64,000 bases of DNA from BOG-931 sp963761525 (GCA_963761525.1 CAVXHG010000006.1:751813-815812); one strand, 5' to 3'; numbered from the stretch's first letter, positions 54,949 through 63,801 are shown. Notes: generated from the sequence alone by a model not told the origin. A program made the numbers and translations.

Positions 54949-55722
54949 TTACGGCGATTTCTTGCGGCCGATGCTTGCTTGCAATGAGCGCATCGCGGCC
55001 GCGCCCGGCGAGGGCGCCAGCACGGGCTCAAGCGCGGGGACAAGGCGGCGTTTCTCACGCCGTGCCGGGATTGCGCGATAAACCTGCTTGGTGGCTTCGA
55101 CGATATGGACGCCGGCGAACGGCGAAGCGAGCATGGATCCGGCGCGCTCCCAGGCGACCGCCGAGCGTAGAAACCAGCGGTGCTCGATGGGCGGGATATA
55201 AAGCGCTTCATCCCATGCGGTTGGCGTGAACCAGGTCTCGCGCAGGAGCTGCATGATCTGCGAGCGTGAGTAAGGCCGGCCATGACCAAATGGCGTGGTA
55301 TCGAGGCGCGCCCAGACGCTGCGCCGGTTCGGCACCACGACCATGAGCCGTCCGCCGGCGGCCATCACGCGCCAGGCTTCGCGCAACAGCTCCATGGGGT
55401 CAGCCGACATTTCCAGCGCGTGGACCAGCATGATGCGGTCCACCGCGGCGTCAGTCAGCGGCAGTTCGTCTTCCTCAACCAAGGCCGCAAGCGCCGGCCG
55501 GGTCGACGGCCAGCGCACCACGCCTTGCGGCGCCGGCATCAGCGCCAGGCATCGCTCGGCTTCTTCACGGAAAAGCCCGAGATAGGGGGTCGCGTAACCG
55601 ACACCGAGCACGCGCATCGTCCGGGTATCCGGCCAGCGCGCGCGAATGCCCTGGCCGATAAAGCGCCGCGCCACGACGCCGAGCCGCTGGGAGTAGAAGT
55701 TGCGCAGGTCGACGACATCCAT
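54949..55722 (-). CDS. Class I SAM-dependent methyltransferase
   Basis: 257 residues. The SAM motif reads MRVLGVGYATPYLG (about 36-49), then VDRIMLVHALEMSADP and the post-motif GGRLMVVVPNRRSVWAR, as in Ubie/type 11 methyltransferases. It is divergent from gloB and commonly sits next to it in Bradyrhizobium relatives. Substrate unknown. The segment 54804-54948 before it shows nothing. Confidence 0.82.
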   Translation of the reverse strand: MDVVDLRNFYSQRLGVVARRFIGQGIRARWPDTRTMRVLGVGYATPYLGLFREEAERCLALMPAPQGVVRWPSTRPALAALVEEDELPLTDAAVDRIMLVHALEMSADPMELLREAWRVMAAGGRLMVVVPNRRSVWARLDTTPFGHGRPYSRSQIMQLLRETWFTPTAWDEALYIPPIEHRWFLRSAVAWERAGSMLASPFAGVHIVEATKQVYRAIPARREKRRLVPALEPVLAPSPGAAAMRSLQASIGRKKSP

Positions 55723-55909
55723 GGCGGCAAAATAGCATGGATTGCTTCGTCGTTTCCGGTCCGATTAGCAGCGAGGAGCCTGGAATTCATACTCCCTGAC
55801 CTTGCGGTTAATAGTTCGCCGTGCCTACCTCTAGGCGTCGTGATGATGGATTGCGGGCTCGCGGACAAAGGCCCGTGCCTCGAAATGACAGCAAGAAACA
55901 CGGTGACAT

Positions 55910-56677
55910 ATGGCCGCGCAGACCTATCTGTTCCCCTGCCTCAACGACAATTTCGGCGTGCTGCTACACGACCCGGTAAGCGGTGCGACTGCCGCGATCG
56001 ATGCGCCGGAAGCGGCGGCGGTTGAAGCCGCGCTGAAAAAGACCGGCTGGAAACTCACCGACATTCTGGTGACGCATCACCATGCCGATCACACCCAGGG
56101 GATCGGCGAACTGAAGCAGCACCATAAATGCCGTGTGGTGGCGCCGCGCGCGGAAGCCGCGCGCATCGCGCATGTCGACGAGACGGTCGGGGAGGGCGAC
56201 ACCGTCAAGGTCGGCGGCATTGCGGCGCGCGTCATCGAAACGCCCGGCCATACCGCAGGGCATATCTCCTACTTTGTTCCGGCCGACAAACTTGCCTTTG
56301 TTGGCGACACGTTGTTCTCGATTGGCTGCGGTCGCGTCATCGAGGGCAATCCGGAGATGATGTGGAATTCGCTGCTCAAGCTTCGCGCGCTGCCGGACGA
56401 TACGCAGTTTTTCTGCGGCCACGAATACACCGACGCCAATATCCGCTTCGCCAAGACCATCGAGCCCAGCAACAAGGCGCTTGCCGTGCGCGCCGAGCAG
56501 GTGAAGCAGCAGCTTGCCGCAGGCCAGGCGACTATTCCGGCCACCATCGGTGCGGAAAAAGCCGAAAATCCGTTCCTGCGCGCCGACAATGCCGAAGTGG
56601 CGAAGTCGCTCGGCCTTTCCGGCAAGCCGGCCTGGCAGGTGTTTGCGGAAATCCGCGAGCGCAAGAATAAATTTTGA
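55910..56677 (+). CDS. gloB: Hydroxyacylglutathione hydrolase (glyoxalase II)
   Basis: Hydrolyses S-lactoylglutathione to lactate and glutathione in methylglyoxal detoxification. The metallo-beta-lactamase motif THHHADHTQG lies at 55-64 with further ligands in TPGHTAGHISY and FCGHEYTDANIRFA. 255 residues, the family length. The stop overlaps the TTG start of the next gene. Confidence 0.92.
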   Translation: MAAQTYLFPCLNDNFGVLLHDPVSGATAAIDAPEAAAVEAALKKTGWKLTDILVTHHHADHTQGIGELKQHHKCRVVAPRAEAARIAHVDETVGEGDTVKVGGIAARVIETPGHTAGHISYFVPADKLAFVGDTLFSIGCGRVIEGNPEMMWNSLLKLRALPDDTQFFCGHEYTDANIRFAKTIEPSNKALAVRAEQVKQQLAAGQATIPATIGAEKAENPFLRADNAEVAKSLGLSGKPAWQVFAEIRERKNKF

Positions 56678-57105
56678 GTGACGAACTCACCGCCAGTGAC
56701 ATCATCCGGCTGCTTGATCTGAAACCGCATCCGGAAGGCGGGCATTTCCGCGAGACGTTTCGCGATGGTCACACCGTTAACGGTCGCGCTGCTTCGACGG
56801 CGATTTATTTTCTGCTGGCACGCGGCGAGCGCTCGCACTGGCACCGGGTCGACGCGGTTGAGACGTGGCATTGGTACGCGGGCGCGGCATTAGCGCTTCA
56901 TGTTGCTCGCCAGGCGGGTCACGTTGAGAGCTGGGTCCTCGGCTCCGATTTGGCGGCCGGACATTCTCCTCAATTTGTGGTGCCTGCATACGCCTGGCAG
57001 GCGGCGGCATCGCTCGGCGAATGGACACTGTGCGGCTGCACGGTCGCGCCGGGCTTTGAGTTCAGCGGATTTGAGCTGGCGCCGAAAGACTGGTCGCCGC
57101 GCTAA
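56674..57105 (+). CDS. DUF985 cupin protein
   Basis: 143 residues, starting at a TTG that overlaps the gloB stop (TTGA). The family pattern is complete: LKPHPEGGHFRETFRD, TAIYFLLARGERSHWHRVDA, VETWHWYAGAAL and PAYAWQAAASLGEWTLCGC. Members have a cupin barrel with an epimerase-like pocket but no fixed reaction. Translational coupling to gloB hints at a carbonyl or sugar-detoxification role. Confidence 0.85.
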   Translation: MSDELTASDIIRLLDLKPHPEGGHFRETFRDGHTVNGRAASTAIYFLLARGERSHWHRVDAVETWHWYAGAALALHVARQAGHVESWVLGSDLAAGHSPQFVVPAYAWQAAASLGEWTLCGCTVAPGFEFSGFELAPKDWSPR

Positions 57106-57147
57106 ACTATATTCGATAAAAAGTGACGATTACTGGAGGGGACGTTC

Positions 57148-58161
57148 ATGACCATTCGCGTTGCAGCCGTCGAAGTGAGCCACTGGCACGCGCTTAACGA
57201 CGCTGCTTATCTCCGCCACCTGCTGGCGATGCCGGATGTCGAGCTGGTTGCGATCCAGGACTCCGATGCCGCGATCGTCGCGAAGCGCGCTTCCGAAGTG
57301 AAAAATCCGCCGAGTTACACCGACTACAAAAAAATGCTGGCGGAGACGCGTCCGGATTTTGTTCTCGCGCTCGGGCGGCATAGTCAGATGGCGAAGATCG
57401 CGAGCGATCTGATCGACGCAGGCTTTCCGTTCCTGATGGAAAAGCCGATGGGCGTGAACGCCGCTGAAGTCGACGCCGTGTCGGCGAAAGCCCAGCAACG
57501 CGGTGCGTTCGCCGCGGTGCCGATGGCGCAGCGCTACTCGCCGTTTGCCCAGCACGCCCGCGAACTTATCGCAGCCGGGAAGCTTGGACCGCTGTCGCAT
57601 ATCTATGTCCGGATCAATCGTCCGGCGCCACCGCGCTACGCGGCATGGGATTGCGGCTGGATGATGGATCCAGCGGAATCAGGCGGCGGCTGCGCGCGCA
57701 ATCTCGGGCCCCATGGCCTCGACATGTTTCTTCACCTGACCGGTGAGGATGCCGAGGTAACGGGAGCACAGATCAGCTATCGCGCCCACGAGTGCCCGAT
57801 CGAGGACTATGCTTCGATCATGCTGCGGTCGGCGAGCGGCGTGCTCGGCACCGTCGAAGTCGGCAACGGCTTTCCCCGCGACGGCACCGACGGCGAGTGG
57901 AAGATCGCCGGACGCGATGCGATCCTGACCATGAAAGACGGCGTGCTGAAGCTCGCAACGGCGGCGGGCGACGAAACCTTACCCGGCACCGAACTCACCG
58001 CGCCGTATTTCACCGCGACCCGCGATGCGCTCGATCGCTGGAAAGACGGCAAGCCGCCGACCGTGAGCGTGCACGACTGCGCACGTTTCGTCCGCCTGAT
58101 CGATCAGGCCTATGAGCATGCCGGTTTGAAATTCGGCCGGAAGGGCTGGGCGCGGCAATAG
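57148..58161 (+). CDS. Gfo/Idh/MocA-family oxidoreductase
   Basis: 337 residues. The N-terminal Rossmann segment reads RVAAVEVSHWHALND, so the usual GxGxxG is replaced by a VSHWH form seen in a branch of this family. The EKPMGVNAAE motif (lysine involved in catalysis) is present, as is the second-domain GGGCARNLGPHGLDMFLHL. Members oxidise sugars, inositols or related polyols with NAD(P). GGAGGGGACG precedes the ATG. Probably its own unit after the gloB pair. Confidence 0.85.
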   Translation: MTIRVAAVEVSHWHALNDAAYLRHLLAMPDVELVAIQDSDAAIVAKRASEVKNPPSYTDYKKMLAETRPDFVLALGRHSQMAKIASDLIDAGFPFLMEKPMGVNAAEVDAVSAKAQQRGAFAAVPMAQRYSPFAQHARELIAAGKLGPLSHIYVRINRPAPPRYAAWDCGWMMDPAESGGGCARNLGPHGLDMFLHLTGEDAEVTGAQISYRAHECPIEDYASIMLRSASGVLGTVEVGNGFPRDGTDGEWKIAGRDAILTMKDGVLKLATAAGDETLPGTELTAPYFTATRDALDRWKDGKPPTVSVHDCARFVRLIDQAYEHAGLKFGRKGWARQ

Positions 58162-58521
58162 CCGCGCCTAACTGATTACGCAGGACTGGACTCTTTGATG
58201 CGATAGCCGATGTCCGCTTTCAGAGTGAAGCCGACATGAACCGGCGGGCGGGACCGATCGGATCCGCCGATAATGACCCATAGCGGACATTCCGAGTTGA
58301 CCGCGTCGTGGCAGCTATTCACGGCGCCCGACACCTTCGGGAAGTATCTCGATTGGTTTAGTATGGATTTACCGCAAGGCAGTTGCGGGTCGGCGTGGGG
58401 ACCGTGCGACGCTTGGCACAGCGCGTGCGCGTCGAGGCCAAATGCCACGTTTTGAGGTTCGGGAACGTTTCGAACTTAGGCGCATTGCTCGTCGGGAAGG
58501 CGACAATAAGAAGGAAAAAAC
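58162..58521. other. Intergenic region, no convincing gene
   Basis: Frames on both strands are Ser/Cys-rich and lack ribosome sites. I see no hairpin or repeat worth naming. Confidence 0.5.
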
Positions 58522-58833
58522 GTGAAAAAAATCGTATTGGCCACTGTACTCACGTTCGCAATGTCTGCCGCTGTATTCGCCCAAGCGGGTGGTGCTCGCG
58601 GAGCTGCGGGTGGTGGCGCGGGTAGAGGTGGCGCCGGCGCCGACCGGGGCGGCTTAACAGGTGCAAGCCCAGGCAGCACCGTAAATCCCCCTGGCAGCAA
58701 TGCGAATCCTGGGACGGGCACCCTCAATAACGATAGCCCAAGCCCGAACGGTTTGCCTAACAACAACGGATTGGGGAGCAATGCCAACAACGGCATTGGC
58801 GATCCCGGTAATCTCAGCAACACCAACCGATAA
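58522..58833 (+). CDS. Gly/Asn-rich small exported protein
   Basis: 103 residues from a GTG with AAGGAAA upstream. A clear signal peptide (KKIVLATVLTFAMSAAVFA) is followed by a low-complexity mature part, first Gly/Ala/Arg-rich then Asn/Pro/Gly-rich, with no cysteines. Probably an unstructured cell-envelope protein; no family recognised. Confidence 0.65.
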   Translation: MKKIVLATVLTFAMSAAVFAQAGGARGAAGGGAGRGGAGADRGGLTGASPGSTVNPPGSNANPGTGTLNNDSPSPNGLPNNNGLGSNANNGIGDPGNLSNTNR

Positions 58834-58887
58834 CTCCTCCGGGACGGCAGTCGACAGCTATGTTGTGCCTCCCGGCGACGTCCAGTA

Positions 58888-59130
58888 TCAGCGGAAGCCG
58901 AGGAACTCGGGATATGGCGGTTCGTTGATCCCGTTCGGTATTTCAGTGTTTTCGCTTGATCGACGCTGAGCACGCGCTTCCAAGTAGCAACCGACTACGA
59001 AGGTTAAGGCACCCATCTGCAAAAGGTTGGTGTCACGCTGCAGCCCCAACAACGACGTGGCCGCCAGCAGCACGACGCCGGCAAGCTGAATGGCCAACGC
59101 GATCGTCCTCAGGGTGATTTGGCTCAACAT
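58888..59130 (-). CDS. Small membrane protein (80 aa)
   Basis: Two hydrophobic segments, TIALAIQLAGVVLLAATSLLG and LLQMGALTFVVGCYL (first one shown nearly whole), then a polar tail ending PPYPEFLGFR. ATG at 59130. Not recognised; the membrane pattern is protein-like. Confidence 0.5.
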   Translation of the reverse strand: MLSQITLRTIALAIQLAGVVLLAATSLLGLQRDTNLLQMGALTFVVGCYLEARAQRRSSENTEIPNGINEPPYPEFLGFR

Positions 59131-59448
59131 CGGAATGATGTTGGCTGGAGATCCGTTAAGCCGAGCGGAATCGAATTCGTAAAATTGATGGCTTGCAGCG
59201 GCTTAGAAATGGCTCCTGAATTTGGAGAGTGATGCGCATGAGTGCCTGAGCGATATGTCAACAATAAGCAGGCCCCGGTGCAACAGGAGCGTCCACAGCG
59301 TTGCAACGCCCGCGTCCGACACAGAACTCGCGACATTCCTGCTGAATGCTTTGGACAGCAAGCGTTGAAAGCGACGAACTGTAGTTGATTATTTTTCGGA
59401 TCGTCCTGCTGATCGTTTCAAATCGGCGTTGAATGCCTAACCGTCGCC
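59131..59448. other. Intergenic region, nothing recognised
   Basis: Short open frames here have no ribosome site and unlikely composition. No structure stands out. Confidence 0.5.
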
Positions 59449-59613
59449 TCAACGACCAGCCATAGCTGCGACCCACTGAATGTCAGTTACCGGAACGCAT
59501 CCGACTAGATCGGGACAAAAGACTAGCTGCGACCCATTTGAATGCGTGCGCACCATTTGCACGCTGCCAGCGAGCAACACGATTAGCGCGACTGCATAGC
59601 ATGTCAGTTTCAT
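59449..59613 (-). CDS. Small exported protein (54 aa)
   Basis: ATG at 59613 after AAGAGGGA. Signal-like KLTCYAVALIVLLAGSVQMV, then a short mature part with two cysteines (FCPDLVGCVPVTDIQWVAAM). Unrecognised; the start context and signal make it credible. Confidence 0.5.
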   Translation of the reverse strand: MKLTCYAVALIVLLAGSVQMVRTHSNGSQLVFCPDLVGCVPVTDIQWVAAMAGR

Positions 59614-59711
59614 GGTTCCCTCTTGCCGTTCCTGAGACGGTAGCGGGTGCCAAAACGCAAGCTGTGACCAGCAGCACATATTGGCGCTTTGAATTGGCGG
59701 ACGCGCCTAAC

Positions 59712-59837
59712 TCAAAAAGACTGCCTGATCTGTATGAGCATGCTTTTGATAGCCGTGAAATAGATCCCACCAAACCAATGAGCGTCGATTGCGTAAAGCA
59801 CGCCCAAGCAGACCGCGGCGGCGATTAGCGATCTCAT
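59712..59837 (-). CDS. 41-residue membrane peptide
   Basis: MRSLIAAAVCLGVLYAIDAH begins it and WFGGIYFTAIKSML follows: one membrane helix, a YAIDAHWF-type motif and a short tail. I associate peptides of this pattern with Bradyrhizobium and Rhodopseudomonas genomes. Function unknown. Confidence 0.5.
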   Translation of the reverse strand: MRSLIAAAVCLGVLYAIDAHWFGGIYFTAIKSMLIQIRQSF

Positions 59838-60020
59838 TGTCAATCTTTAGCCTGGCTGCTGGTGTACCTTCTGTTGCGCGAACTCGTGCCATTCGCCCGC
59901 AATGCGGCCATTTGCGGGGACTAGCGGCCTGACAATAGTCGGCGGAGCAACTGTCGCACACGCTGCGTAACCCGACAATGATATGGGCGGGAGCTTCCTG
60001 CGTAAGATTAGCGACCTGCC

Positions 60021-60173
60021 TTAAGCCGTCTCTGTCCCAGCCAGATACTCAGCCAAGCCGTTCCAATCTCTTGCTATCTGCTGCAAGGTCGTGCGGACGA
60101 AGGGGTCTTCGGCCTGCGTCGCATCACGCTTGCACTCTTCAGAGCGATGGCGGCATTCCTCAGCAGTCAGCAT
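60021..60173 (-). CDS. 50-residue protein of a small Cys/Trp helical family (member 1)
   Basis: MLTAEECRHRSEECKRDATQ then DPFVRTTLQQIARDWNGLAE. The pattern C-x3-6-C ... D-P-x2-R-x3-L-x2-I-A-x2-W-x2-L-A-E recurs in two other small genes within 1.3 kb (60658-60972 and 61246-61425). Likely a cytosolic two-helix protein; function unknown. Confidence 0.6.
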   Translation of the reverse strand: MLTAEECRHRSEECKRDATQAEDPFVRTTLQQIARDWNGLAEYLAGTETA

Positions 60174-60246
60174 GTTTTGCTCCCGAAGTCGCTAGCCAAT
60201 CGAACGAACCGCGCCAGTAAGTCGGCCTTGTGAAGGAAAGGCTACT

Positions 60247-60468
60247 CTACGGAGCGGCCTTTTCTTTTAAGCGGGATGCTCGCGAACGTCGGGGAGCAGT
60301 GTGAAGCTTTTGAAGCCAGCGATGTGCTTCGATCCATTCGTTGGTCTCTGTCTCGCTTGAAAAGTGGCCCACATGCCGGATTTCAGACGATGGCCAAGTT
60401 AGCTTCGCTCGCCAAAAGTCGTCGCGCCAAACCGCGACGAACTCGAGACCATTGCTAGCTGGGCTCAC
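60247..60468 (-). CDS. Hypothetical 73-residue protein
   Basis: GTG start with GGGAGTTT upstream. WRDDFWRAKLTWPSSEIRHVG and FSSETETNEWIEAHRWL (each in part) give a Trp-rich small domain also familiar from Bradyrhizobium orphans. The C-terminus is basic. No function. Confidence 0.5.
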   Translation of the reverse strand: MSPASNGLEFVAVWRDDFWRAKLTWPSSEIRHVGHFSSETETNEWIEAHRWLQKLHTAPRRSRASRLKEKAAP

Positions 60469-60620
60469 GCACTAAACTCCCCGGACCCTAGCGCTCTCTA
60501 GCACAGCATCGCGACGCCCGCGAAGGGCGTAACTTGCGGACACCCACAAGCCGTAGCGTATTGAGCCACCACGTTACTTGGTCCACGATGGCGATGTCGG
60601 GGAGCATCCGAGGTAGTGTC

Positions 60621-60710
60621 ATGGCTCTAGCTTTAGTGGTCGTCTTTGCCTTCGCATTTATTCTGTTGGGCACGCTGATGCTGACTGACAAGCGGACGAA
60701 AAGCTTCTGA
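60621..60710 (+). CDS. 29-residue membrane peptide
   Basis: ATG at 60621 with GAGGT 7 bases upstream; ALALVVVFAFILLGTLMLT forms one membrane helix and DKRTKSF a positive tail. Overlaps the C-terminal part of a minus-strand frame. Composition and ribosome site support it despite its size. Confidence 0.45.
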   Translation: MALALVVVFAFAFILLGTLMLTDKRTKSF

Positions 60711-60972
60711 GTTTGTGACCTGTAACTTGAGATCTGGGCGCTAATTCCCGCTCCCCATTGAATCCGCGCGGTTTAATTCCTGCTTGGGAAGTGGGCCCTT
60801 TACACCTCGGCGGGCTGCCTTCGTCTCGACTTTTTCGCTCCTCGGCTGCCAGTCGCTCCCATTTAGTAGACTGTTGCATCCAATGCGCCTTCCGCTCTAC
60901 CTCGGGACACATATCGGCCAGGCGGCGGCATGCCTCGACTTTTCGGCGGTACTCCTCTGCGATTTTGGGCAT
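60658..60972 (-). CDS. Small Cys/Trp helical family protein (member 2), C-terminus doubtful
   Basis: Residues 1-47 (YRRKVEACRRLADMCPEVER then KAHWMQQSTKWERLAAEER) fit the small family seen at 60021 and 61246. The remaining 55 residues are Pro/Ser-rich and antisense to a plausible peptide gene, so the real end may be earlier, near 60830, with a frame break. Confidence 0.45.
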   Translation of the reverse strand: MPKIAEEYRRKVEACRRLADMCPEVERKAHWMQQSTKWERLAAEERKSRDEGSPPRCKGPTSQAGIKPRGFNGERELAPRSQVTGHKLRSFSSACQSASACPTE

Positions 60973-61245
60973 GACAGTGCTCGGAAAGCAACTTTCTAAC
61001 TAGGCTCGTGAGTGAGCGATAGTTCGTTCGGCTCTTGGGACGGTAAGTTACGGCGGTCGCGTCCAAAGTGCTAAGGGTTAATGCGCCCCGCGCTCGTTGA
61101 GCCTGCCTAGGCCCAATCTGGAATACGAAACGCGCGCGGGGTCAGCTGTATTCCAGCATGTTTCGCCGTGCTAACCGAGGCACTGCGGAAAAGGTAACAC
61201 ATTAAGGGATGCGGCCCGCGCCGGCTCGGCGATCTTTTCACATTT

Positions 61246-61425
61246 TTAGGCTGGGATCGCTGCTGCTATTGATGCGGCTGCCGCGTGTTGTTCGGCAAGG
61301 GCAAGCCACGCGCGGGCGATGTCCAGAAGGGCCATTTTGCCCTCGCGATCGTCGGTCCTTCGGGCGTTCTCCAGGCACGCAGCGGCGTGTTCTTTGCACA
61401 CTTCTTCGCGGCCATCGCAGGGCAT
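61246..61425 (-). CDS. 59-residue protein of the small Cys/Trp helical family (member 3)
   Basis: CLENARRTDDREGKMALLDI then ARAWLALAEQH matches the family pattern (Cys, Asp, Arg, LL-x-IA-x2-W-x2-LAE). An Ala-rich tail follows. TAGGA upstream supports the ATG at 61425. Confidence 0.55.
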   Translation of the reverse strand: MPCDGREEVCKEHAAACLENARRTDDREGKMALLDIARAWLALAEQHAAAASIAAAIPA

Positions 61426-61467
61426 TGGCAAATTCCTAGATGCAATTCGTCTGGCGCAAACAAATAA

Positions 61468-61505
61468 ACGCCTCAGCCCAGTAGGGCATTACCGGGCCGA
61501 GGCGT
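61468..61505 (-). terminator. Strong hairpin upstream of family member 3
   Basis: ACGCCTC pairs with GAGGCGT and inner AGCCC with GGGCC-type bases; on the minus strand it is followed by TTTATTTG. It would end a minus-strand transcript arriving from 61.5-61.7 kb. Confidence 0.55.
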
Positions 61506-61732
61506 CTGGCCAGTACGCAGTACATCCCCCGGCGCCTGATGATGATGCTGGAGACAAACTACTGATCGGTTAGCGATCATTCCGCCGGCTCGGGTCCTAT
61601 TATTTCGGCGTGGGCAGCGCCGTGTAGGGACCATGAGTAGGCGCCATTCGCTGGCGCGCGAAAATTCAACTCGACGCGGGCTAAGCAATAGGATCAGATA
61701 TATCATCAAATAGAAAACACGCGGGGGGGGCC

Positions 61733-61852
61733 GTGAAATATCGTGGTGTGGAGTATAAAGTCGTCCAAACGATTGTCGGCGGCTTTCGGTGGTCCGTCCA
61801 GTTCGGTGAACAAGAAAAATCCGGACGACGCCTCGACGTGATAGCGCAATAA
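61733..61852 (+). CDS. 39-residue peptide
   Basis: GTG after a run of eight G (strong ribosome site). It reads KYRGVEYKVVQTIVGGFRWSV then QFGEQEKSGRRLDVIAQ (in parts), a small beta-type peptide like the YRGxxY orphans of Bradyrhizobium. Function unknown. Confidence 0.5.
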   Translation: MKYRGVEYKVVQTIVGGFRWSVQFGEQEKSGRRLDVIAQ

Positions 61853-62163
61853 TGTACGTCAAAAGTCTTATCGATGGCCGCGCTCAGCGCGACCGGAGGC
61901 TAACTACGCCGCAGATAGAGGTACCGGCTATAGCTGCAAATGGTCGCGCTCAACAACATTCTGAAGCCGCCGGGCTCAGGTCGCCGTTGAGCACGCTAAC
62001 CAGCCTGCCGCTCATTCCACCATTTTACCCTGACCACAGAAATCCCGGCGGCGTGACTTTTCAGGGTTCGCGGCCGTGCTAACTGCCTTCACGTTTCGCT
62101 GGGGCAAATTTTAATATTATAACTGACTGTAATTTAGGAATGCACGTTGTAGAATCCCCCCTT
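61853..62163. other. Gene-poor stretch ending in a terminator
   Basis: No credible protein. An A/T-rich patch at about 62100-62140 followed by the terminator at 62164 leaves room for a short non-coding transcript. Confidence 0.4.
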
Positions 62164-62189
62164 GGCCCCGGCACGCGCTGGGGCCTTTT
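62164..62189 (+). terminator. Intrinsic terminator without an obvious upstream gene
   Basis: GGCCCCGGC and GCTGGGGCC form a 9-bp stem (one G-T pair) with a 4-base loop, followed by TTTTCTTT. No plus-strand gene ends just before it. Confidence 0.65.
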
Positions 62190-62247
62190 CTTTGGAGGTG
62201 CTTATAGCGCTGCGGCCCCGAGAAGGTGGGCCTGCGCGAGCTTTATG

Positions 62248-62454
62248 CTATTGAACCAATCGGCGGGACATTTGATGCGGTGCGTAGGTCGCTGCATTAC
62301 CGCAGTGCGGACAGCGTAAATCGGAAACTACCCGGTATCGTAGAGGATCAGGTTTCTCGTTTGGTGAAGGCGCCTCAGCTATCGGGACAGGCTCTCCACA
62401 AAACGAACAATCAACGACGAAGTACCATTTCCCCGGTTCTGTAAATTTCGGCAT
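62248..62454 (-). CDS. Small zinc-ribbon protein
   Basis: 68 residues with CSFCGEPVPIAEAP and LRCPHCGNAATYAP, two CxxC knuckles 27 residues apart that should bind one zinc. ATG at 62454. Probably a nucleic-acid or protein adaptor; unrecognised beyond that. Confidence 0.6.
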   Translation of the reverse strand: MPKFTEPGKWYFVVDCSFCGEPVPIAEAPSPNEKPDPLRYRVVSDLRCPHCGNAATYAPHQMSRRLVQ

Positions 62455-62498
62455 GGCCGGCCCCCCGCCGGCCCGGAACTGGCTCGGCGTCCTTTAAT

Positions 62499-62621
62499 TC
62501 ATGGAATGGCGACAAACAGCAATACAAACCACAAAAGTATCGTCACAGAAATGAAGGTTGCCAGAACGCTGATCGAAATTCCAACAAGGGGCCAGCGATT
62601 TTCCCAGATCCGTTCGCTCAC
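62499..62621 (-). CDS. 40-residue membrane peptide
   Basis: GTG at 62621; SERIWENRWPLVGISISVLA then TFISVTILLWFVLLFVAIP, one or two membrane helices. A longer overlapping frame upstream (62622-62775) has CHDCF and an Asp/Glu/Lys-rich stretch and may be its frame-shifted N-terminus. Confidence 0.4.
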   Translation of the reverse strand: MSERIWENRWPLVGISISVLATFISVTILLWFVLLFVAIP

Positions 62622-62774
62622 GACTATCTCTTAATAGCTTTTCCTCCTCCTCCGCCCGTTTGGACAAAAAGCAGTCATGGCAAAATAAATCCAGCGCTGG
62701 ATCGAATAACGTTACAGGTCCGAGCAGACCATGTACTACCAGCCATACCCGCTGCCCGGACTGCCGCCGCGCCA

Positions 62775-62888
62775 ATGACCAGCTACAAACAAAACCGCAG
62801 CGATCTCGACGCCCTCTTGCGCAAGCATGGGGTTTTGGAAGGTCTTGCGCGTGAACTAGGGCAGTGCGATCGGGCTGCGGTCATATGA
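62775..62888 (+). CDS. 37-residue peptide, low confidence
   Basis: MTSYKQNRSDLDALLRKHGV begins it. Its ATG overlaps the stop of a 15-codon Pro/Tyr-rich frame (ATGA), as in coupled genes. Helical and protein-like but very short. Confidence 0.3.
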   Translation: MTSYKQNRSDLDALLRKHGVLEGLARELGQCDRAAVI

Positions 62889-63008
62889 GAACGACAACGA
62901 ACCACCGAAGCGCAGGGGATTGCTGAGACGGCTTTTGGGACAACTGCGCGACTATGTCCGCCGGCCCGCGCTCGCTTCGTGCCTTTCCGGTTCACCCACT
63001 AAATAGCA

Positions 63009-63036
63009 AAGAGGCGGACCTTTCGACCCGCCTCTT
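63009..63036. terminator. 9-bp hairpin
   Basis: AAGAGGCGG pairs with CCGCCTCTT around a 10-base loop. Only short T tracts flank it, so direction is unclear. Confidence 0.5.
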
Positions 63037-63209
63037 GTATGATCACCAGCGGGGGCGACTTTGCCAACGATCACCGTTCAATGGTCACCGATACTCGCAA
63101 GTCGTTCAAATTAATTCGCGTTAATGCGTTGTTGCGCCCTTTATAGATCATAAGGCACGCGCTTCGCCTGAAGCACGAGGCTCGCGAAACGCTGATGTTC
63201 ACTGTGTCC

Positions 63210-63383
63210 TCACCGGCGGCACATTCCCGCAGCGTTTTCTCGACATGCTGCCACGTTGAAAGCCCGTTCTTCCGGGACGTGACTAATTAGCTTGCGCACA
63301 TCGGCGAGCGTCTTTAGCGTTATCACCCCCCGAATATTGATCGGCCGGAGCAGGGCGTCGACCAGGAAAGGGTGCTTACTCAT
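63210..63383 (-). CDS. Hypothetical small protein, probably frame-shifted
   Basis: PFLVDALLRPINIRGVITLK then TLADVRKLISHVPEER looks like a conserved small domain, but the last residues are unlike it. One base fewer near the EER codons would continue STWQHVEKTLRECAAGEDTV toward a stop at 63071. Not recognised. Confidence 0.3.
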   Translation of the reverse strand: MSKHPFLVDALLRPINIRGVITLKTLADVRKLISHVPEERAFNVAACRENAAGMCRR

Positions 63384-63447
63384 CGTTTTTGTGATGCGGG
63401 GCACATCTCCGGTGTTTCGTCATCGTTACCCTCGTCAACATTGAGCC

Positions 63448-63627
63448 TCATGCTTCCTCAGCAAGACGGATTTGAGGTTCAACACAGGGGGGTACCATGC
63501 TGGCAGAGCTTTTCATGATGCGGATTGAGGCCATGGTCAGGGCAAACAATCCCCAGGCCGCAAAAAATAGCGATACCCGCTTCGTTCCGATCAAGCTGCC
63601 GACGCCAGCTACGAAGAACTCCCCCAC
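63448..63627 (-). CDS. 59-residue membrane protein, low confidence
   Basis: From a GTG at 63627 the frame reads GEFFVAGVGSLIGTKRVSLF then FAAWGLFALTMASIRIM, one membrane helix followed by a Cys-containing polar tail. No good ribosome site. Confidence 0.35.
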   Translation of the reverse strand: MGEFFVAGVGSLIGTKRVSLFFAAWGLFALTMASIRIMKSSASMVPPCVEPQIRLAEEA

Positions 63628-63693
63628 ACCGCAAACGAAGAACGGCTGATCTTTGGATCACGTCGGGCCATCAAGAGCCATCAGGAACGAACC

Positions 63694-63801
63694 ATGAAAA
63701 AGGTCATCGCCTTCGTGATGTAAGCGTTCGCCTGGCGTGCGGCATCGCAGCGACGGCGCTGCACTCCGACCTTGCTGAAGCTTGTCAGAGTCAGGGTTGT
63801 T
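63694..63801 (+). CDS. Possible small exported peptide, interrupted
   Basis: MKKVIAFVM ends at a TAA, but a neighbouring frame continues VSVRLACGIAATALHSDLAE to ACQSQGC. A signal-peptide-like unit broken by a frame change. Weak evidence. Confidence 0.2.
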
